DNA of 64,000 bases from Stappia sp. TSB10P1A (GTDB lineage Bacteria > Pseudomonadota > Alphaproteobacteria > Rhizobiales > Stappiaceae), in contig NZ_FYAU01000014.1 in assembly GCF_900185725.1 (NCBI RefSeq), positions 62,001-126,000 on the forward strand, written 5' to 3'. Below, piece by piece: positions 50,566-60,171 of this stretch. Below the pieces are notes generated by a model, which saw nothing but the letters and a program-made list of their open reading frames with translations, made no database searches and was not told the origin of the DNA. How positions within the stretch are numbered: the first letter of the stretch is position 1; every line of letters starts with the position of its first letter. The translations under genes were made by a program, and so were the position numbers.

Positions 50566-51219
50566 TCAACTCGATCCGAGATAGCGGCCGGGCCGGTGGT
50601 TCATCGCCAGCACCAGGTTGAGGACCACGGTGCCGATCACCGAGAACAGGAGTTCGCCGGCGCCGAGCACGAAGACCGCCCCGGCGATCACCGCAAGGTC
50701 CAGCCCCATCTGGACATAGCCGGCGCGCAGGCCGAACCGGTCCTGCAGATACATCGCCAGCAGGTTGAAGCCGCCGAGCCCGGTCCGGTGGCGGAACAGC
50801 ATCAACAGCCCGACGCCGCACAGCCCGCCGCCGGCGAGCGCGGCGAAGGCCGGGTCGAGATGCGAGAACTCCACCCAGACATGGATCACCCCCGACAGCA
50901 GGCTGACCAGGCTGACCGCGACCAGGGTCCTCAGCGCCACCGCCGGCCCGAGCCGCAGCCATGCCAGCAGGTAGAAGGGCAGGTTCACCGCGAAGAAGCC
51001 GGCCCAGAACGGCACGCCGCTCGTGTGCTGCAGCAGCAGCGCAAGGCCGGCGACCCCTCCCGTGACCAGATGCGCGTCGGCGAACATCTTGGTCCCCAGC
51101 GCGACGAAGGACGTGCCGAGCAGGATCGCCGCGACATCCTCGTGCAGGCCGTGCCGGGCAAGGCCGCCCGTCGTATCGCTGCCCGGCGCGTCGCCGTCTG
51201 CCGCCGCCGGAGCCGTCAT
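50566..51219 (-). CDS. YitT/YczE-family membrane protein
   Basis: A 217-residue inner-membrane protein with five to six helices: AILLGTSFVALGTKMF, GGVAGLALLLQHTSGVPFW, VSLVSLLSGVIHVW and others. The GGVAGLALLL and TGLGGFNLLAMYL glycine motifs match YitT-type proteins of unknown function. The N-terminal 25 residues are polar. ATG 51219 gives the family start. It is convergent with eutC (6 bp between stops) and downstream of the SRPBCC gene on the same strand but separated by 193 bp with a dyad. Confidence 0.75.
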   Translation of the reverse strand: MTAPAAADGDAPGSDTTGGLARHGLHEDVAAILLGTSFVALGTKMFADAHLVTGGVAGLALLLQHTSGVPFWAGFFAVNLPFYLLAWLRLGPAVALRTLVAVSLVSLLSGVIHVWVEFSHLDPAFAALAGGGLCGVGLLMLFRHRTGLGGFNLLAMYLQDRFGLRAGYVQMGLDLAVIAGAVFVLGAGELLFSVIGTVVLNLVLAMNHRPGRYLGSS

Positions 51220-51314
51220 GCTGCGGCCCTCCGCTCGGGGCATCGGAAGGGCGCCGCCGGCGCCGGGCTGGCGGCGGTTGCGAAGGGGGAGCGGTCCATG
51301 GCCTCGGGTCCTGT

Positions 51315-51337
51315 CTGTGTCCGACGATTGGACACAG
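51315..51337. promoter_or_regulatory. Perfect 8-bp inverted repeat between SRPBCC and YitT genes
   Basis: CTGTGTCC (51315-51322) and GGACACAG (51330-51337) around GACGATT. It lies 75 bp after the SRPBCC stop and about 95 bp before the YitT start. It may terminate the long upstream operon or act as operator for the YitT gene; no T-run is present. Confidence 0.45.
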
Positions 51338-51412
51338 TCCTACCCGGCCGCACGCCCGCGATCTTTGACCTGTCACAACCCCGGGCGCAATGAGCCGGGC
51401 GTCACGGCTCTC

Positions 51413-52333
51413 TCAGCCGGCCCCGCCTCCCAGTTGTTCTTCCAGCGTGTCGAATGCCTTCTGGAAGACGTTGCCATGCACGTTGGGGATCAGCTCCAGG
51501 TCGTCCTGCGGCGCCGCGGTCCAGTCGGCGGTCCACACCGCGAAGGTGTGATCCCGGTCGGTGACCGGATAGAGCCGCGCGCCGGCATGGTAGTTGAGCC
51601 AGGGCATCGGGCTTTTCAGGATGCGGTAGCGGAAGGCGCGCTTCGTGTCGGAGAGATAGGTAAGCTGCTCCCACAGCAGGCCTTCGCCGAACAGGAAGTC
51701 GCGCACCCCCGACACCTTGTCGGAGCGCGCGCCGTCCAGCATGTGCATCTTCGTGATGTCCTCGTGCCAGCCGCCCATGCCGGCAAAGTCGCGCATCTTC
51801 GCCCAGACCGTCTCGACCGGCGCGGTAATAGTGCTGGAGGTGAACACCTTGGCCGGGCGCAGGCCCTGCCAGCGCTCGGCCCCCGCCGGCGCGCTCGCGC
51901 CGGTGAGCTTTTCGGCAAGCGCCGCGAGACCGGCGGCGAAGACATCGCGCGAGACGATCTCGGTGAAGCGCCCCGCATCCTCCGGCGTCTCGTCGAAGGT
52001 CGCCCACCACTGCACATAGGTGCGCCCGCTCTTCGTCTCGGGGATCAGCTCCATGCCGGCGAGGTAATTGTCGACCGGGAAGGCCGGCGTCTCGAAATTG
52101 TAGGTGAAGCTGTAGCGGCTGTCGTCGAGCGACAGCAGCCGCTCGCGCACGAAAGTGCCGTCGGAAAGCGTGAAGGCGCGCACGCAGCCGACCACGTCGG
52201 AGGCAAGGCCGCCCTCGATGGAACTGTCACGCACGGCCGGGTTCCAGTCCGGCAGGCCGTTGAAGTCGCGGACCATTGCCCAGACCGCCTCCACCGGCGC
52301 ATCTAACAGGGTGCTGGCGAAAGCCCTTGCCAT
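51413..52333 (-). CDS. Tandem SRPBCC (START-like) domain protein
   Basis: A 306-residue soluble protein made of two similar halves (about 1-150 and 160-305). Each half opens with a strand-helix motif (DAPVEAVWAMVRDFNGLPDWNPAV; TAPVETVWAKMRDFAGMGGWHEDI) and contains the long C-terminal helix region typical of polyketide-cyclase/Bet v1-like folds, which hold hydrophobic ligands. No catalytic motif is recognisable. It is the last gene of the Liv/Tm-1 operon, so it may bind or cyclise the pathway substrate. Confidence 0.8.
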   Translation of the reverse strand: MARAFASTLLDAPVEAVWAMVRDFNGLPDWNPAVRDSSIEGGLASDVVGCVRAFTLSDGTFVRERLLSLDDSRYSFTYNFETPAFPVDNYLAGMELIPETKSGRTYVQWWATFDETPEDAGRFTEIVSRDVFAAGLAALAEKLTGASAPAGAERWQGLRPAKVFTSSTITAPVETVWAKMRDFAGMGGWHEDITKMHMLDGARSDKVSGVRDFLFGEGLLWEQLTYLSDTKRAFRYRILKSPMPWLNYHAGARLYPVTDRDHTFAVWTADWTAAPQDDLELIPNVHGNVFQKAFDTLEEQLGGGAG

Positions 52334-52347
52334 GGCTGGTTCTCCCC

Positions 52348-53214
52348 TCAGAAGCTGAGCTGCTTGAAGCGCCGGGTCTGGTCGATCAGCGCCGATTCCG
52401 CCGGCAGCCGCTCCATCGAGCTGGCGCCGTAGAAGCCGTTGCAGCTTGGTGTGTTGCGCAGCACGAATTCGGCGTCCTCCGGGTTGGCGATCGGCCCGCC
52501 ATGGCACATGACGAGAATGTCCGGGCGCACGCTGCGCGCCGCCTCGGCCCAGGCGCCGATGTCGCGCACGCAGTCCTCCAGGGTGCGCGCGGTCTCCGCG
52601 CCGATCGAGCCGCCGGTGGTCAGGCCCATATGGGCGACCAGGATGTCGGCGCCGGCCTCGGCCATCGCGATGGCTTCCTGCGAGGAGAAGACATAGGGCG
52701 TCGTCAGCAGGTCCTTCTCGGCGGCGAGGCGGATCATCTCCACCTCGTGGTGAAAGCCCATGCCGGTCTCCTCCAGGTTCTGCCGGAACATCCCGTCGAT
52801 CAGCCCGACCGTCGGGAAGTTCTGCACCCCGGCAAAGCCCAGCGCCTTCAGCCGGTCGAGGTGGTCATGCATGATTACGAAAGGATCGGTGCCGTTGACG
52901 CCGGCCAGCACCGGCGTGTGCTTGACGACGGGCAGCACCTCGCGCGCCATGTCGAGCACGATCTCGTTGGCATTGCCATAGGCCAGCACGCCGGCCAGCG
53001 AGCCGCGCCCGGCCATGCGGTAGCGGCCGGAATTGTAGATGACGATGAGGTCGATGCCGCCGGCTTCCTCGCATTTCGCCGAAAGGCCGGTGCCGGCGCC
53101 GCCGCCGATGATCGGGATCCGGCGCCGGGCCATGTCCTGGAACCGGTCCAGCAGCTCGCGGCGCGTCGGCCGGGCGGGCCGGGAGGAGGTCTTGGGGTTG
53201 GGTACTTCGTTCAT
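52348..53214 (-). CDS. Phosphoenolpyruvate hydrolase-like TIM-barrel protein (Tm-1 C-terminal type)
   Basis: A 288-residue cytoplasmic TIM-barrel protein. Conserved features are the loop [20 protein letters not shown] (about 34-53), [32 protein letters not shown] (about 128-143), HMGLTTGG and [15 protein letters not shown] near the end. The family is annotated as PEP hydrolase-like and is also the C-terminal domain of plant Tm-1; its reaction is poorly defined. It overlaps the Tm-1-like gene by 4 nt, so two domains that are one protein in plants are separate, coupled genes here. Related copies lie at 59478 and within 60172-61917. Confidence 0.85.
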   Translation of the reverse strand: MNEVPNPKTSSRPARPTRRELLDRFQDMARRRIPIIGGGAGTGLSAKCEEAGGIDLIVIYNSGRYRMAGRGSLAGVLAYGNANEIVLDMAREVLPVVKHTPVLAGVNGTDPFVIMHDHLDRLKALGFAGVQNFPTVGLIDGMFRQNLEETGMGFHHEVEMIRLAAEKDLLTTPYVFSSQEAIAMAEAGADILVAHMGLTTGGSIGAETARTLEDCVRDIGAWAEAARSVRPDILVMCHGGPIANPEDAEFVLRNTPSCNGFYGASSMERLPAESALIDQTRRFKQLSF

Positions 53215-54410
53215 GACGCGATCTTTCGGAATTCGGCGACCGCCGCATCGGCGAAGGCCGGATCGTTGATGGTGAAGGGCAGTTCGATCAACTGGCGCTT
53301 GGGGGTGGTGACGAGGGTGTCGCGGATGGCGGCGAACAGCGCCGCATCGGCCTCAGGGTCGTGGAAGGGCATGCCGGGAACGTCGATGGCCGAGACCCCG
53401 CCGAGCGGCAGCAGGAAGCGGACCTCGCCCTCGCAGCGGTTCAGCCGTTCGGCGATCCACCGGCCGATGGCGGCGTTCTCTTCCGCCGTCGTGCGCATCA
53501 AGGTCACCTGCGGATTGTGGACATAGAGGTTGCGGTCCCGGTACTTCTCCGGAACCGTTTCCAGCGCGCCGAAATTCACCATGTCGACGGCCCCGACCGA
53601 GCCGACATAGGGCAGGCGGGTGCGCGCCACCGCGCCGAACCGGTCCTGCGTGCAGGGAAACACCCCGCCCATCAAAAGGTCCGGAACCTCGGTCGTGGTG
53701 ATGTCGATCATGCCGGCGAGCAGGCCGGATTCCGCCAGCTTCTCCATCGACTGGCCACCGGTGCCGGTGGCGTGGAAGACATAGCACTCGTAGCTGTCGC
53801 CGATCCGCTCGCGGATCTGGTCGACGCAGGTCGTGGTGACGCCGAACATCGTCATGCCGACGCCCGGCCGGTCGCCGCTCGCCTCCGGCGCCTGCCACAG
53901 CGCCATGGCGGCGGCGGCATGGGCGGCATTGGCGATGATCTTCCGGCTGATGGCGTTGAGCCCGGCGACATCGGTGACCGAATACATCATGGCGATGTCG
54001 GTCGGCCCGACATAGGGCGCCACATTGCCGGAGGTGACGGTGGAGACCATCAGCTTGGGCACGCCGACCGGCAGCGCCCGCATCGCCTGCGTCACCAGCG
54101 CCGTGTTGCCCGACCCGCCAAGGCCGAGCACCGCGCCGATGTCGTCGCGGGCCGTCAGCCAGTGTGTCAGCGCCTCGGCCATCGCGCCGACGGCCGCGCC
54201 CCGGTCGCTGCCGCCGAGCACCGCCTCCACCCCGCCCGGATGCCTGGCGGCGACCTCGCGCGCCGGCACGTCGGCGACGTCCGTCTCGCTGCGGGTGCCC
54301 ACATCCACGAGCACCGCCTCGACGCCGGCGGCCCGGATCAGCGACCTGGCATAGGCCAGCTCCTCCGCCTTGGTGTCGCAGGTGCCGACAACATAGACCG
54401 TCCTGCCCAT
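53211..54410 (-). CDS. Tm-1-like ATP-binding domain protein (UPF0261)
   Basis: A 399-residue protein of two Rossmann-like lobes. The N-terminal [20 protein letters not shown] and the nucleotide-binding region [32 protein letters not shown] and [18 protein letters not shown] closely match the N-terminal ATP-binding domain of tomato Tm-1 as remembered. Family members occur in bacterial catabolic operons, without an established reaction. ATG 54410 with GGGAGA upstream is preferred to the TTG one codon earlier. It lies 18 bp after livF and overlaps the TIM-barrel gene. Confidence 0.85.
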   Translation of the reverse strand: MGRTVYVVGTCDTKAEELAYARSLIRAAGVEAVLVDVGTRSETDVADVPAREVAARHPGGVEAVLGGSDRGAAVGAMAEALTHWLTARDDIGAVLGLGGSGNTALVTQAMRALPVGVPKLMVSTVTSGNVAPYVGPTDIAMMYSVTDVAGLNAISRKIIANAAHAAAAMALWQAPEASGDRPGVGMTMFGVTTTCVDQIRERIGDSYECYVFHATGTGGQSMEKLAESGLLAGMIDITTTEVPDLLMGGVFPCTQDRFGAVARTRLPYVGSVGAVDMVNFGALETVPEKYRDRNLYVHNPQVTLMRTTAEENAAIGRWIAERLNRCEGEVRFLLPLGGVSAIDVPGMPFHDPEADAALFAAIRDTLVTTPKRQLIELPFTINDPAFADAAVAEFRKIAS

Positions 54411-54428
54411 CAAGCTGTCTCCCGCCCT

Positions 54429-55138
54429 TCAATGTCCATGGCTGACGCCGAGATAGCGGCGCTGGGCGTCGCGGTCGGCCTCCAACTCGCGCGCGGGCAT
54501 GGTCGTGGCGATCCGCCCGGTGACCATGATCGCGACCTGGTCGGAGACCGAGGTCGCAACCCGCATGTTCTGTTCCACCAGCAGCACGCCCATGCCTTCG
54601 GCGGCGATGGCGCGCAGCGTCTCGATCAGGTGGTCGACGATCACCGGCGCCAGCCCTTCCGAGGGCTCGTCCATGATGACGATGCGCGGGTTCATCAGGA
54701 GAGCCCGCGAGATCGCCAGCATCTGCTGCTCGCCGCCCGAGAGCTGGTGGCCGCCGTTGCGGCGCCGTTCGGCAAGGCGCGGGAAGGTCTCGTAGACCCG
54801 CTCCACCGTCCAGGCGCCCTTGCTCCGCCCGGCCACCAGCAGCAGGTGTTCATGCACCGAGAGCGAGGGGAACATCCGCCGCCCCTGCGGCACCAGGGCG
54901 ATGCCGCCGCGCGCCACCCGGCTGGGCCCGAGGCCGAGCAACGGCCGGCCGTCCAGCGTCACCGAGCCCTGGCGCGCCGCCACCATGCCCATGATCGCGT
55001 GGCACAGGGTCGACTTGCCCATGCCGTTGCGCCCGACCAAGGACAGCGGCGCGCGATCGAGCGACAGCGTTACGCCCTGCAGGATCACCGCCTGGCCGAA
55101 AGTCACATGCAGGTCGTCGATCTCCAGACGGCCGCCCA

Positions 55139-55139
<1 letters not shown>
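54429..55139 (-). CDS. livF: Branched-chain amino acid-type ABC ATPase LivF
   Basis: A 236-residue ABC ATPase. Walker A is GRNGMGKST, the Q-loop ALVPQGRRMFPSLSV is the LivF pattern, the signature is LSGGEQQMLAISRALL, Walker B IVIMDEPSEGLAP and the H-loop Gln is replaced as usual in this group (LLVEQNM). Start shared with the stop of livG (1-nt overlap). It pairs with LivG to energise LivHM. Confidence 0.9.
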
Positions 55140-55954
<815 letters not shown>

Positions 55955-56016
55955 GCTGGTATCGGAAGGAGCCTCCCCCCGCGCAGCACGCGGGAGGAGG
56001 CAGGCTGGAGGGAGCC

Positions 56017-57282
56017 TCAGTTGGCCGGCGGGCAGTCCGGATTGTCGCGCGAGGGGGCGCCGAGCGCCAGGAACGCCTCGCGGTCCATGCCCATCGTCTG
56101 GGTCACGCCCTCGGTCTTGCCGAAGGCGGCGGTGCGCAGCGTGCCGCCGTCATTGACGATCCGCGTCAGGAAGATGTCGGAGATCGCCTGCCGGTTCTCG
56201 TCGAGGCGGACATTCGCCCCCATCGGGTTCTTGAACTCGACCTTGGCCAGCGCCTCCTGGAACGCCTTCTGGCCGTCCGACAGGTCGCCGCCCACCTCGT
56301 CCAGCGCCAGCAGCACCGCCTTGGTGTTGGTGTAGTAGTTGAAGGCGTGGATCGAGGGCGAGTCGAAGCCGTCGGGGAAGCGCTCGCGATAGGCGGAGAC
56401 CCAGGCGACCCACATCGGGTCCTCGTTGAGGTCGGCGATCGGGCCGGCCGCCAGCATCCCCTCCATCAGCCGCTGGTGCGGGCCGCGGGCGCTGAGCAGC
56501 GTCTGGTCGGCGGTGATCGAGCCGCCGATGATCGGCAGGTCGCCGCCGGCCTCGGCATATTGCGTCAGGAAGGCGAGGGCGTCGGTGCCGCCCTGGATCA
56601 GCACGATGGCGCCGGCATCCTGCGGGATGTTGGCGATGATCGAGCCGAAGTCGGTGGTGTTGAGCGGCGACCACAGCTTGGTCACCGCGCCGCCCGCCTG
56701 GCAGTATTCGAGCATGAAGCCCATCACCTGCGCATAGGGGAAGGCATAGTCGGCGGCGACCAGCGCCACATGGCCGACATTCAGGTCCTTGTAGACGTGG
56801 TTGCCGAGGCCGGCCATCCACTGGGTGCCTTCCGTGCTGAAGCGGAAGAAGTTCGGCGAGGCATCGCGCAAGGTGGTGTCGGCGGCGCCCGACGAGCCGT
56901 TGACGATGGTCTTGCCCTCCAGTGTGCGCGAGTAGTCGCGCAGCGCGATGCCTTCGGCGCCGGACAGCGGGCCGACGATGATGTCGACATTGTCCTGCTC
57001 GATCAGCTTGCGGGCGCGGGCCAGCGCCACATCGGCCTGGGCGTTGGAGGATTCGCGGATCCACTCGATCTTCTTGCCGTTGATCGTGTAGTCGATCTCC
57101 TCCAGCGCCATTTCCATGGCGCGGTAGGCGTCCTGGCCGCCGGTGGCGAAGGGGCCTTCCAGCGTGGTGATCGAGCCGAGCTTGATGACGTCCTGCGTGG
57201 CGGCGGCACCGATCCCCGCCAGTGCGAACAGGCCGGCGGCCAGCGCCGTCGCGGTTCTATAGGCCAGTTTCTTCCTGAGCAT
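56017..57282 (-). CDS. livK: ABC substrate-binding protein, LivK/urea-amide-type receptor
   Basis: A 421-residue periplasmic receptor with signal peptide (1-28, AAA-TQ). Periplasmic-binding-protein type I fold: IKLGSITTLEGPFATGGQDAY at the mature start, VDIIVGPLSGAEGIALRDYS, and the C-terminal hinge segment with HAFNYYTNTKAVLLALDEVG. The pocket is unusual for leucine, since the canonical Ser-Ser-Thr pattern reads GSSGAADTTLRDASPNFFR. Ligand unknown and probably not an ordinary amino acid, given the operon. GGGGAGAAG precedes the ATG. Confidence 0.85.
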   Translation of the reverse strand: MLRKKLAYRTATALAAGLFALAGIGAAATQDVIKLGSITTLEGPFATGGQDAYRAMEMALEEIDYTINGKKIEWIRESSNAQADVALARARKLIEQDNVDIIVGPLSGAEGIALRDYSRTLEGKTIVNGSSGAADTTLRDASPNFFRFSTEGTQWMAGLGNHVYKDLNVGHVALVAADYAFPYAQVMGFMLEYCQAGGAVTKLWSPLNTTDFGSIIANIPQDAGAIVLIQGGTDALAFLTQYAEAGGDLPIIGGSITADQTLLSARGPHQRLMEGMLAAGPIADLNEDPMWVAWVSAYRERFPDGFDSPSIHAFNYYTNTKAVLLALDEVGGDLSDGQKAFQEALAKVEFKNPMGANVRLDENRQAISDIFLTRIVNDGGTLRTAAFGKTEGVTQTMGMDREAFLALGAPSRDNPDCPPAN

Positions 57283-57331
57283 GGTCTTCTCCCCTTGGTG
57301 GTCTTGCTCGGCCATTTCTCCTCCACGGCCG

Positions 57332-57383
57332 GGCTCCGGTGATGCCGGCCTTGCGGCCGGTGCCTGCCTGCGGCGCCGGAGCC
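57332..57383. repeat. Nested hairpins between livM and livK
   Basis: An inner stem GCCGGCC-TTGC-GGCCGG (57344-57360) lies within an outer 8-bp inverted repeat GGCTCCGG (57332-57339) / CCGGAGCC (57376-57383). It occupies the 121-bp gap before the receptor gene in the direction of transcription; it may act as an RNA-processing or attenuation element. Confidence 0.5.
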
Positions 57384-57403
57384 GGGCTGCCGCAGGCAAT
57401 TCC

Positions 57404-58405
57404 TCAGTGCGGCGTGCCGCCGTCCCCCGCGTCCCGTTGCTTGCGCCAGCCGGTCAGGCGCTTGCCGAGCCCCAGCACGCCGTCGGGCGAGGCCACGACG
57501 ATGCCGAGGAAGACGAGGCCGATCAGCGTGTTGAAGCGGTCGCGGTCGTAGATCGTGGCGGCGAACGTATCGATCAGCGTGAAGATCACCGCGCCGATGA
57601 AGGCGCCGATCGGGTGGCCCAGCCCGCCGATCACCGACATCACCAGCACGTTGACCGTCGCCGTCATGCCGATCGAGCCGGGGGTGATGCCGATATTGTA
57701 GAAGGTGATCAGCACGCCGCCGCAGCCGGCGATGAAGCCCGCCATGGCGAAGGCGGCGATACGGTGCACGGCGACGTCGAAGCCGAGCGCCGACACCCGG
57801 CGCGGATTGTCGCGGATGCCCTGCAGCACCAGGCCGAACGGCGTGCGCACCACATAGAGCACCATGAGATAGAGCAGCGCCGAGACGGTCAGGGCCACAT
57901 AATAGAACACCGCATGGGCACGGAACGGCTGGCCGAAAAGCTCCGGTCCGACGACGTTGCGGATGCCCTCGTAGCCATTGAACCAGTCGATGTTGGACTG
58001 GGCGAACAGGCTGAAGCCGACCGCCAGCGCCAGGGTGATCATCAGCAGGTAGATGTCGCGGGTGCGGATGGCGATCAGTCCGACCACGGCGCCGGCAAGG
58101 GTCGCGGCGAGCACGGCGAGCGGCATGGCGAGCCAGTAGCTGACGGCGTTCTGGCCGGCCGGGATCGCCGTCGGTGCCAGGATCGCCACCGTGTAGCCGG
58201 CAATGCCGGCGAGCATCGTCTGGGCCAGCGAGATGAAGCCGCCATAGCTCGCCAGGAAGGTGATCGACAGGGCGACGATGCCGTAGATCAGCGAGCGGCC
58301 GAGAATGCCGCTCAGCCAGAAATCGGGCAGCAGCAGCGGCAGGACGGCGAGGATCGCCAGTGCCAGCGCGGTGACGGCCCATTGCGTGCGGGACATCAGG
58401 ATCAT
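57404..58405 (-). CDS. livM: Branched-chain amino acid-type ABC permease LivM
   Basis: A 333-residue membrane permease with about nine helices. The LivM pattern GGFISLAQTMLAGIAGYTVA near 55-74, the EAA-like loop RDNPRRVSALGFDVAVHRI and the AFIGAVIFTLI segment with GVLGLGKRL near the end are present. It overlaps livH by 4 nt (ATGA). Together with LivH it forms the channel for the LivK ligand. Confidence 0.9.
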   Translation of the reverse strand: MILMSRTQWAVTALALAILAVLPLLLPDFWLSGILGRSLIYGIVALSITFLASYGGFISLAQTMLAGIAGYTVAILAPTAIPAGQNAVSYWLAMPLAVLAATLAGAVVGLIAIRTRDIYLLMITLALAVGFSLFAQSNIDWFNGYEGIRNVVGPELFGQPFRAHAVFYYVALTVSALLYLMVLYVVRTPFGLVLQGIRDNPRRVSALGFDVAVHRIAAFAMAGFIAGCGGVLITFYNIGITPGSIGMTATVNVLVMSVIGGLGHPIGAFIGAVIFTLIDTFAATIYDRDRFNTLIGLVFLGIVVASPDGVLGLGKRLTGWRKQRDAGDGGTPH

Positions 58406-59295
58406 CGTCCGGTCCTCCCGAGCAGGCCCTGCGGACGCACCGCCAGCACGGCGACCATGATCGCGAAGGTGAGGATCACCGAGTAGGTCGGAAACAGCGC
58501 CTGTCCCCATTGCTCGGCAACGCCGATCAGGATCGCGCCGATGGCCGTGCCGCCGATCGAGCCCATGCCGCCGACGATCACCACCACCAGCGAGGTCAGC
58601 AGGAACTTGACGTCGACCCCGAGCGCGACCGGCTGCGCCGTGGCGCCGATGACGCCGCCAAGGCCTGCCAGCCCGGCGCCCAGCGCGAAGGTGGCGACCG
58701 AGATCAGCGGCACGTTGACGCCGCAGGCGGCCAGCATCTGCCGGTCGTCGACGCCGGCCCGCACCATGATGCCGAGCCGCGTCTTGTTGAGCAGTAGCCA
58801 CAGCCCGACGCCGACGGCGAGCGCAAGGCCGATCTGGAACAGGCGGAAGGTCGAGTAGCGGCCGATCACCGGCACCGGCGTCGGGCCGAACAGCGCGTCG
58901 GGCGCGAAGAACTGGAACGGGTTGCCGCCGAAATGCGCCAGCAACTGGTCGGCGATGATGATCGACAGGCCGATGGTCACCAGCGCCTGGCGCAGCTCCT
59001 GCCCCTGCATCCAGCCGAGGAACACGACCTGGATCACCACGCCGGCGACCGCCGCCGCCACCACGCCGGCCAGCAGCCCGACATACCAGGCATAGCCGGC
59101 CGTGGCGTTGGAGGCGTAGAGGCTGTCGAAAACCGAGAACCCGACATAGGCGCCGATCATGTAGAGTGATCCATGCGCCATGTTGACCGTGCGCATCAGG
59201 CCGAATATCAGAGAGAAACCGCTGGCGACGATGAAGTAGAGAGCGGCCAAGGTGAGGCCGTTCAACGTCACCGTGATCATGAACTGAAGCGACAA
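58402..59295 (-). CDS. livH: Branched-chain amino acid-type ABC permease LivH
   Basis: A 297-residue permease with eight helices. LivH markers are ASGFSLIFGLMRTVNMAHGSLYMIGAY (about 25-51) and the ATPase-contact loop GVDDRQMLAACGVNVPLIS. The TTG at 59295 is favoured because GGGAGGG lies a few bases upstream; the alternative ATG at 59280 would remove only five residues but has no ribosome site. First gene of the eight-gene operon; the control region is at 59296-59477. Confidence 0.9.
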   Translation of the reverse strand: MSLQFMITVTLNGLTLAALYFIVASGFSLIFGLMRTVNMAHGSLYMIGAYVGFSVFDSLYASNATAGYAWYVGLLAGVVAAAVAGVVIQVVFLGWMQGQELRQALVTIGLSIIIADQLLAHFGGNPFQFFAPDALFGPTPVPVIGRYSTFRLFQIGLALAVGVGLWLLLNKTRLGIMVRAGVDDRQMLAACGVNVPLISVATFALGAGLAGLGGVIGATAQPVALGVDVKFLLTSLVVVIVGGMGSIGGTAIGAILIGVAEQWGQALFPTYSVILTFAIMVAVLAVRPQGLLGRTGR

Positions 59296-59308
59296 AAATC
59301 CCTCCCGT

Positions 59309-59426
59309 GCGAAAGATCATCAATCTTCCGCGCATCGTTTTTGTTTGTTTTGAGGGTAAGTTTCGGCTCCTCCCAAAACCTCCCGATCTGCTACGAATGT
59401 TTACAAGCGCGGAAGATCCGTGCCAG
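59309..59426. promoter_or_regulatory. Control region of the Liv/Tm-1 operon: repeated dyad and near-sigma-54 element
   Basis: GCGAAAGAT-CATCA-ATCTTCCGC (59309-59331) is an imperfect 9-bp dyad. The same arm extended to 11 bp, ATCTTCCGCGC (59323-59333), reappears inverted as GCGCGGAAGAT (59407-59417). On the minus strand, TGGCAC-N5-TTCCG (59410-59425) resembles a sigma-54 -24/-12 promoter but lacks the GC of the -12 element. The regulator encoded at 60172-61917 is the obvious candidate to bind here. Confidence 0.5.
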
Positions 59427-59477
59427 AAGGAATTTTCGGCAATTTCGGGTAAGAATGGGTAACATGGGTCAACGATC

Positions 59478-60149
59478 ATGTCCTTGACGCTGCCGATCCT
59501 GGCCCACCCGCCAGCCCGCCCGCCCGCCGAGCGTCCCGACGGGGGCTACCTCCTCGCGCCCTTCCTCGCGCAGGTCGCGCCCGCCCATCGCGAGCTTGTC
59601 GGCATGTTGCCGGTGGTGGATGTCAACGCCGCCGCGCTGGCGGGGCTGCGCGCCGCGTCCCCCGCATCGCCTCCCTGCCGCCGGGCGGTGGCCGGCCTGA
59701 TGCTGGTCGATCCGTTCCTGCGCCTGCGCGATGCGACGCTGGCGCTGGCCGAGGCGGGGGTGAGCAGCGTCGCGAATTATCCGACGGTGCAGCTCATCGA
59801 CGGCGAGACGGCCCGCGTCTTCGACAGCGCCGGGGCCGGGGTTGCGCGCGAGATCGCGGTTCTGACGGCGTTTCGTGAGGCCGGCTTCGAGACCGTCGCC
59901 TTCGCCGCCTCGCTGGACACCGCCCGGGCGATGCTCCGCCACGGCCCCTCGCGGCTGGTGCTGCATCCGGGCCTGGCGCTTGCCGACTGGCGCGAGCGGG
60001 CCGCCGCCAGCCTTGCCGTCGCCCACATGATTCCCGTCTTGCGCGACCAGTGCGACACGCCCCTGCTGGTCTATCGTCCGCATGGCTTCGGCCCGGAGCT
60101 CGATCAGGCGGAGGCGCTGGCCGACGGCCGCGTCTGGGTCGCCGATTGA
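59478..60149 (+). CDS. Divergent PEP hydrolase-like TIM-barrel relative (eroded paralogue)
   Basis: A 223-residue protein without signal peptide. VSSVANYPTVQLIDGETARV (from about residue 95) and the following AGAGVAREIAVLTAFREAGF align with [16 protein letters not shown]...[14 protein letters not shown] of the TIM-barrel enzyme at 52348. The Gly-rich N-terminal loop [11 protein letters not shown] and the [10 protein letters not shown] strand of that enzyme are absent, and the remainder is shortened and Ala-rich. It may be a regulatory or non-catalytic copy, or a gene in decay. It is divergent from livH and convergent (22 bp) with the regulator gene. Confidence 0.6.
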   Translation: MSLTLPILAHPPARPPAERPDGGYLLAPFLAQVAPAHRELVGMLPVVDVNAAALAGLRAASPASPPCRRAVAGLMLVDPFLRLRDATLALAEAGVSSVANYPTVQLIDGETARVFDSAGAGVAREIAVLTAFREAGFETVAFAASLDTARAMLRHGPSRLVLHPGLALADWRERAAASLAVAHMIPVLRDQCDTPLLVYRPHGFGPELDQAEALADGRVWVAD

Positions 60150-60171
60150 GCGGTTTTCAATCCAATAGGCC

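Noticed and set aside
59410-59425. True sigma-54 promoter for livH
   Set aside because: The -24 box TGGCAC is good but the -12 box reads TTCCG and lacks the near-invariant GC, so it is reported only as near-sigma-54.
57404-59479. Extending LivM through LivH as one 691-residue protein
   Set aside because: The N-terminal half is the wrong frame of livH; livM has its own ATG at 58405 overlapping the livH stop.
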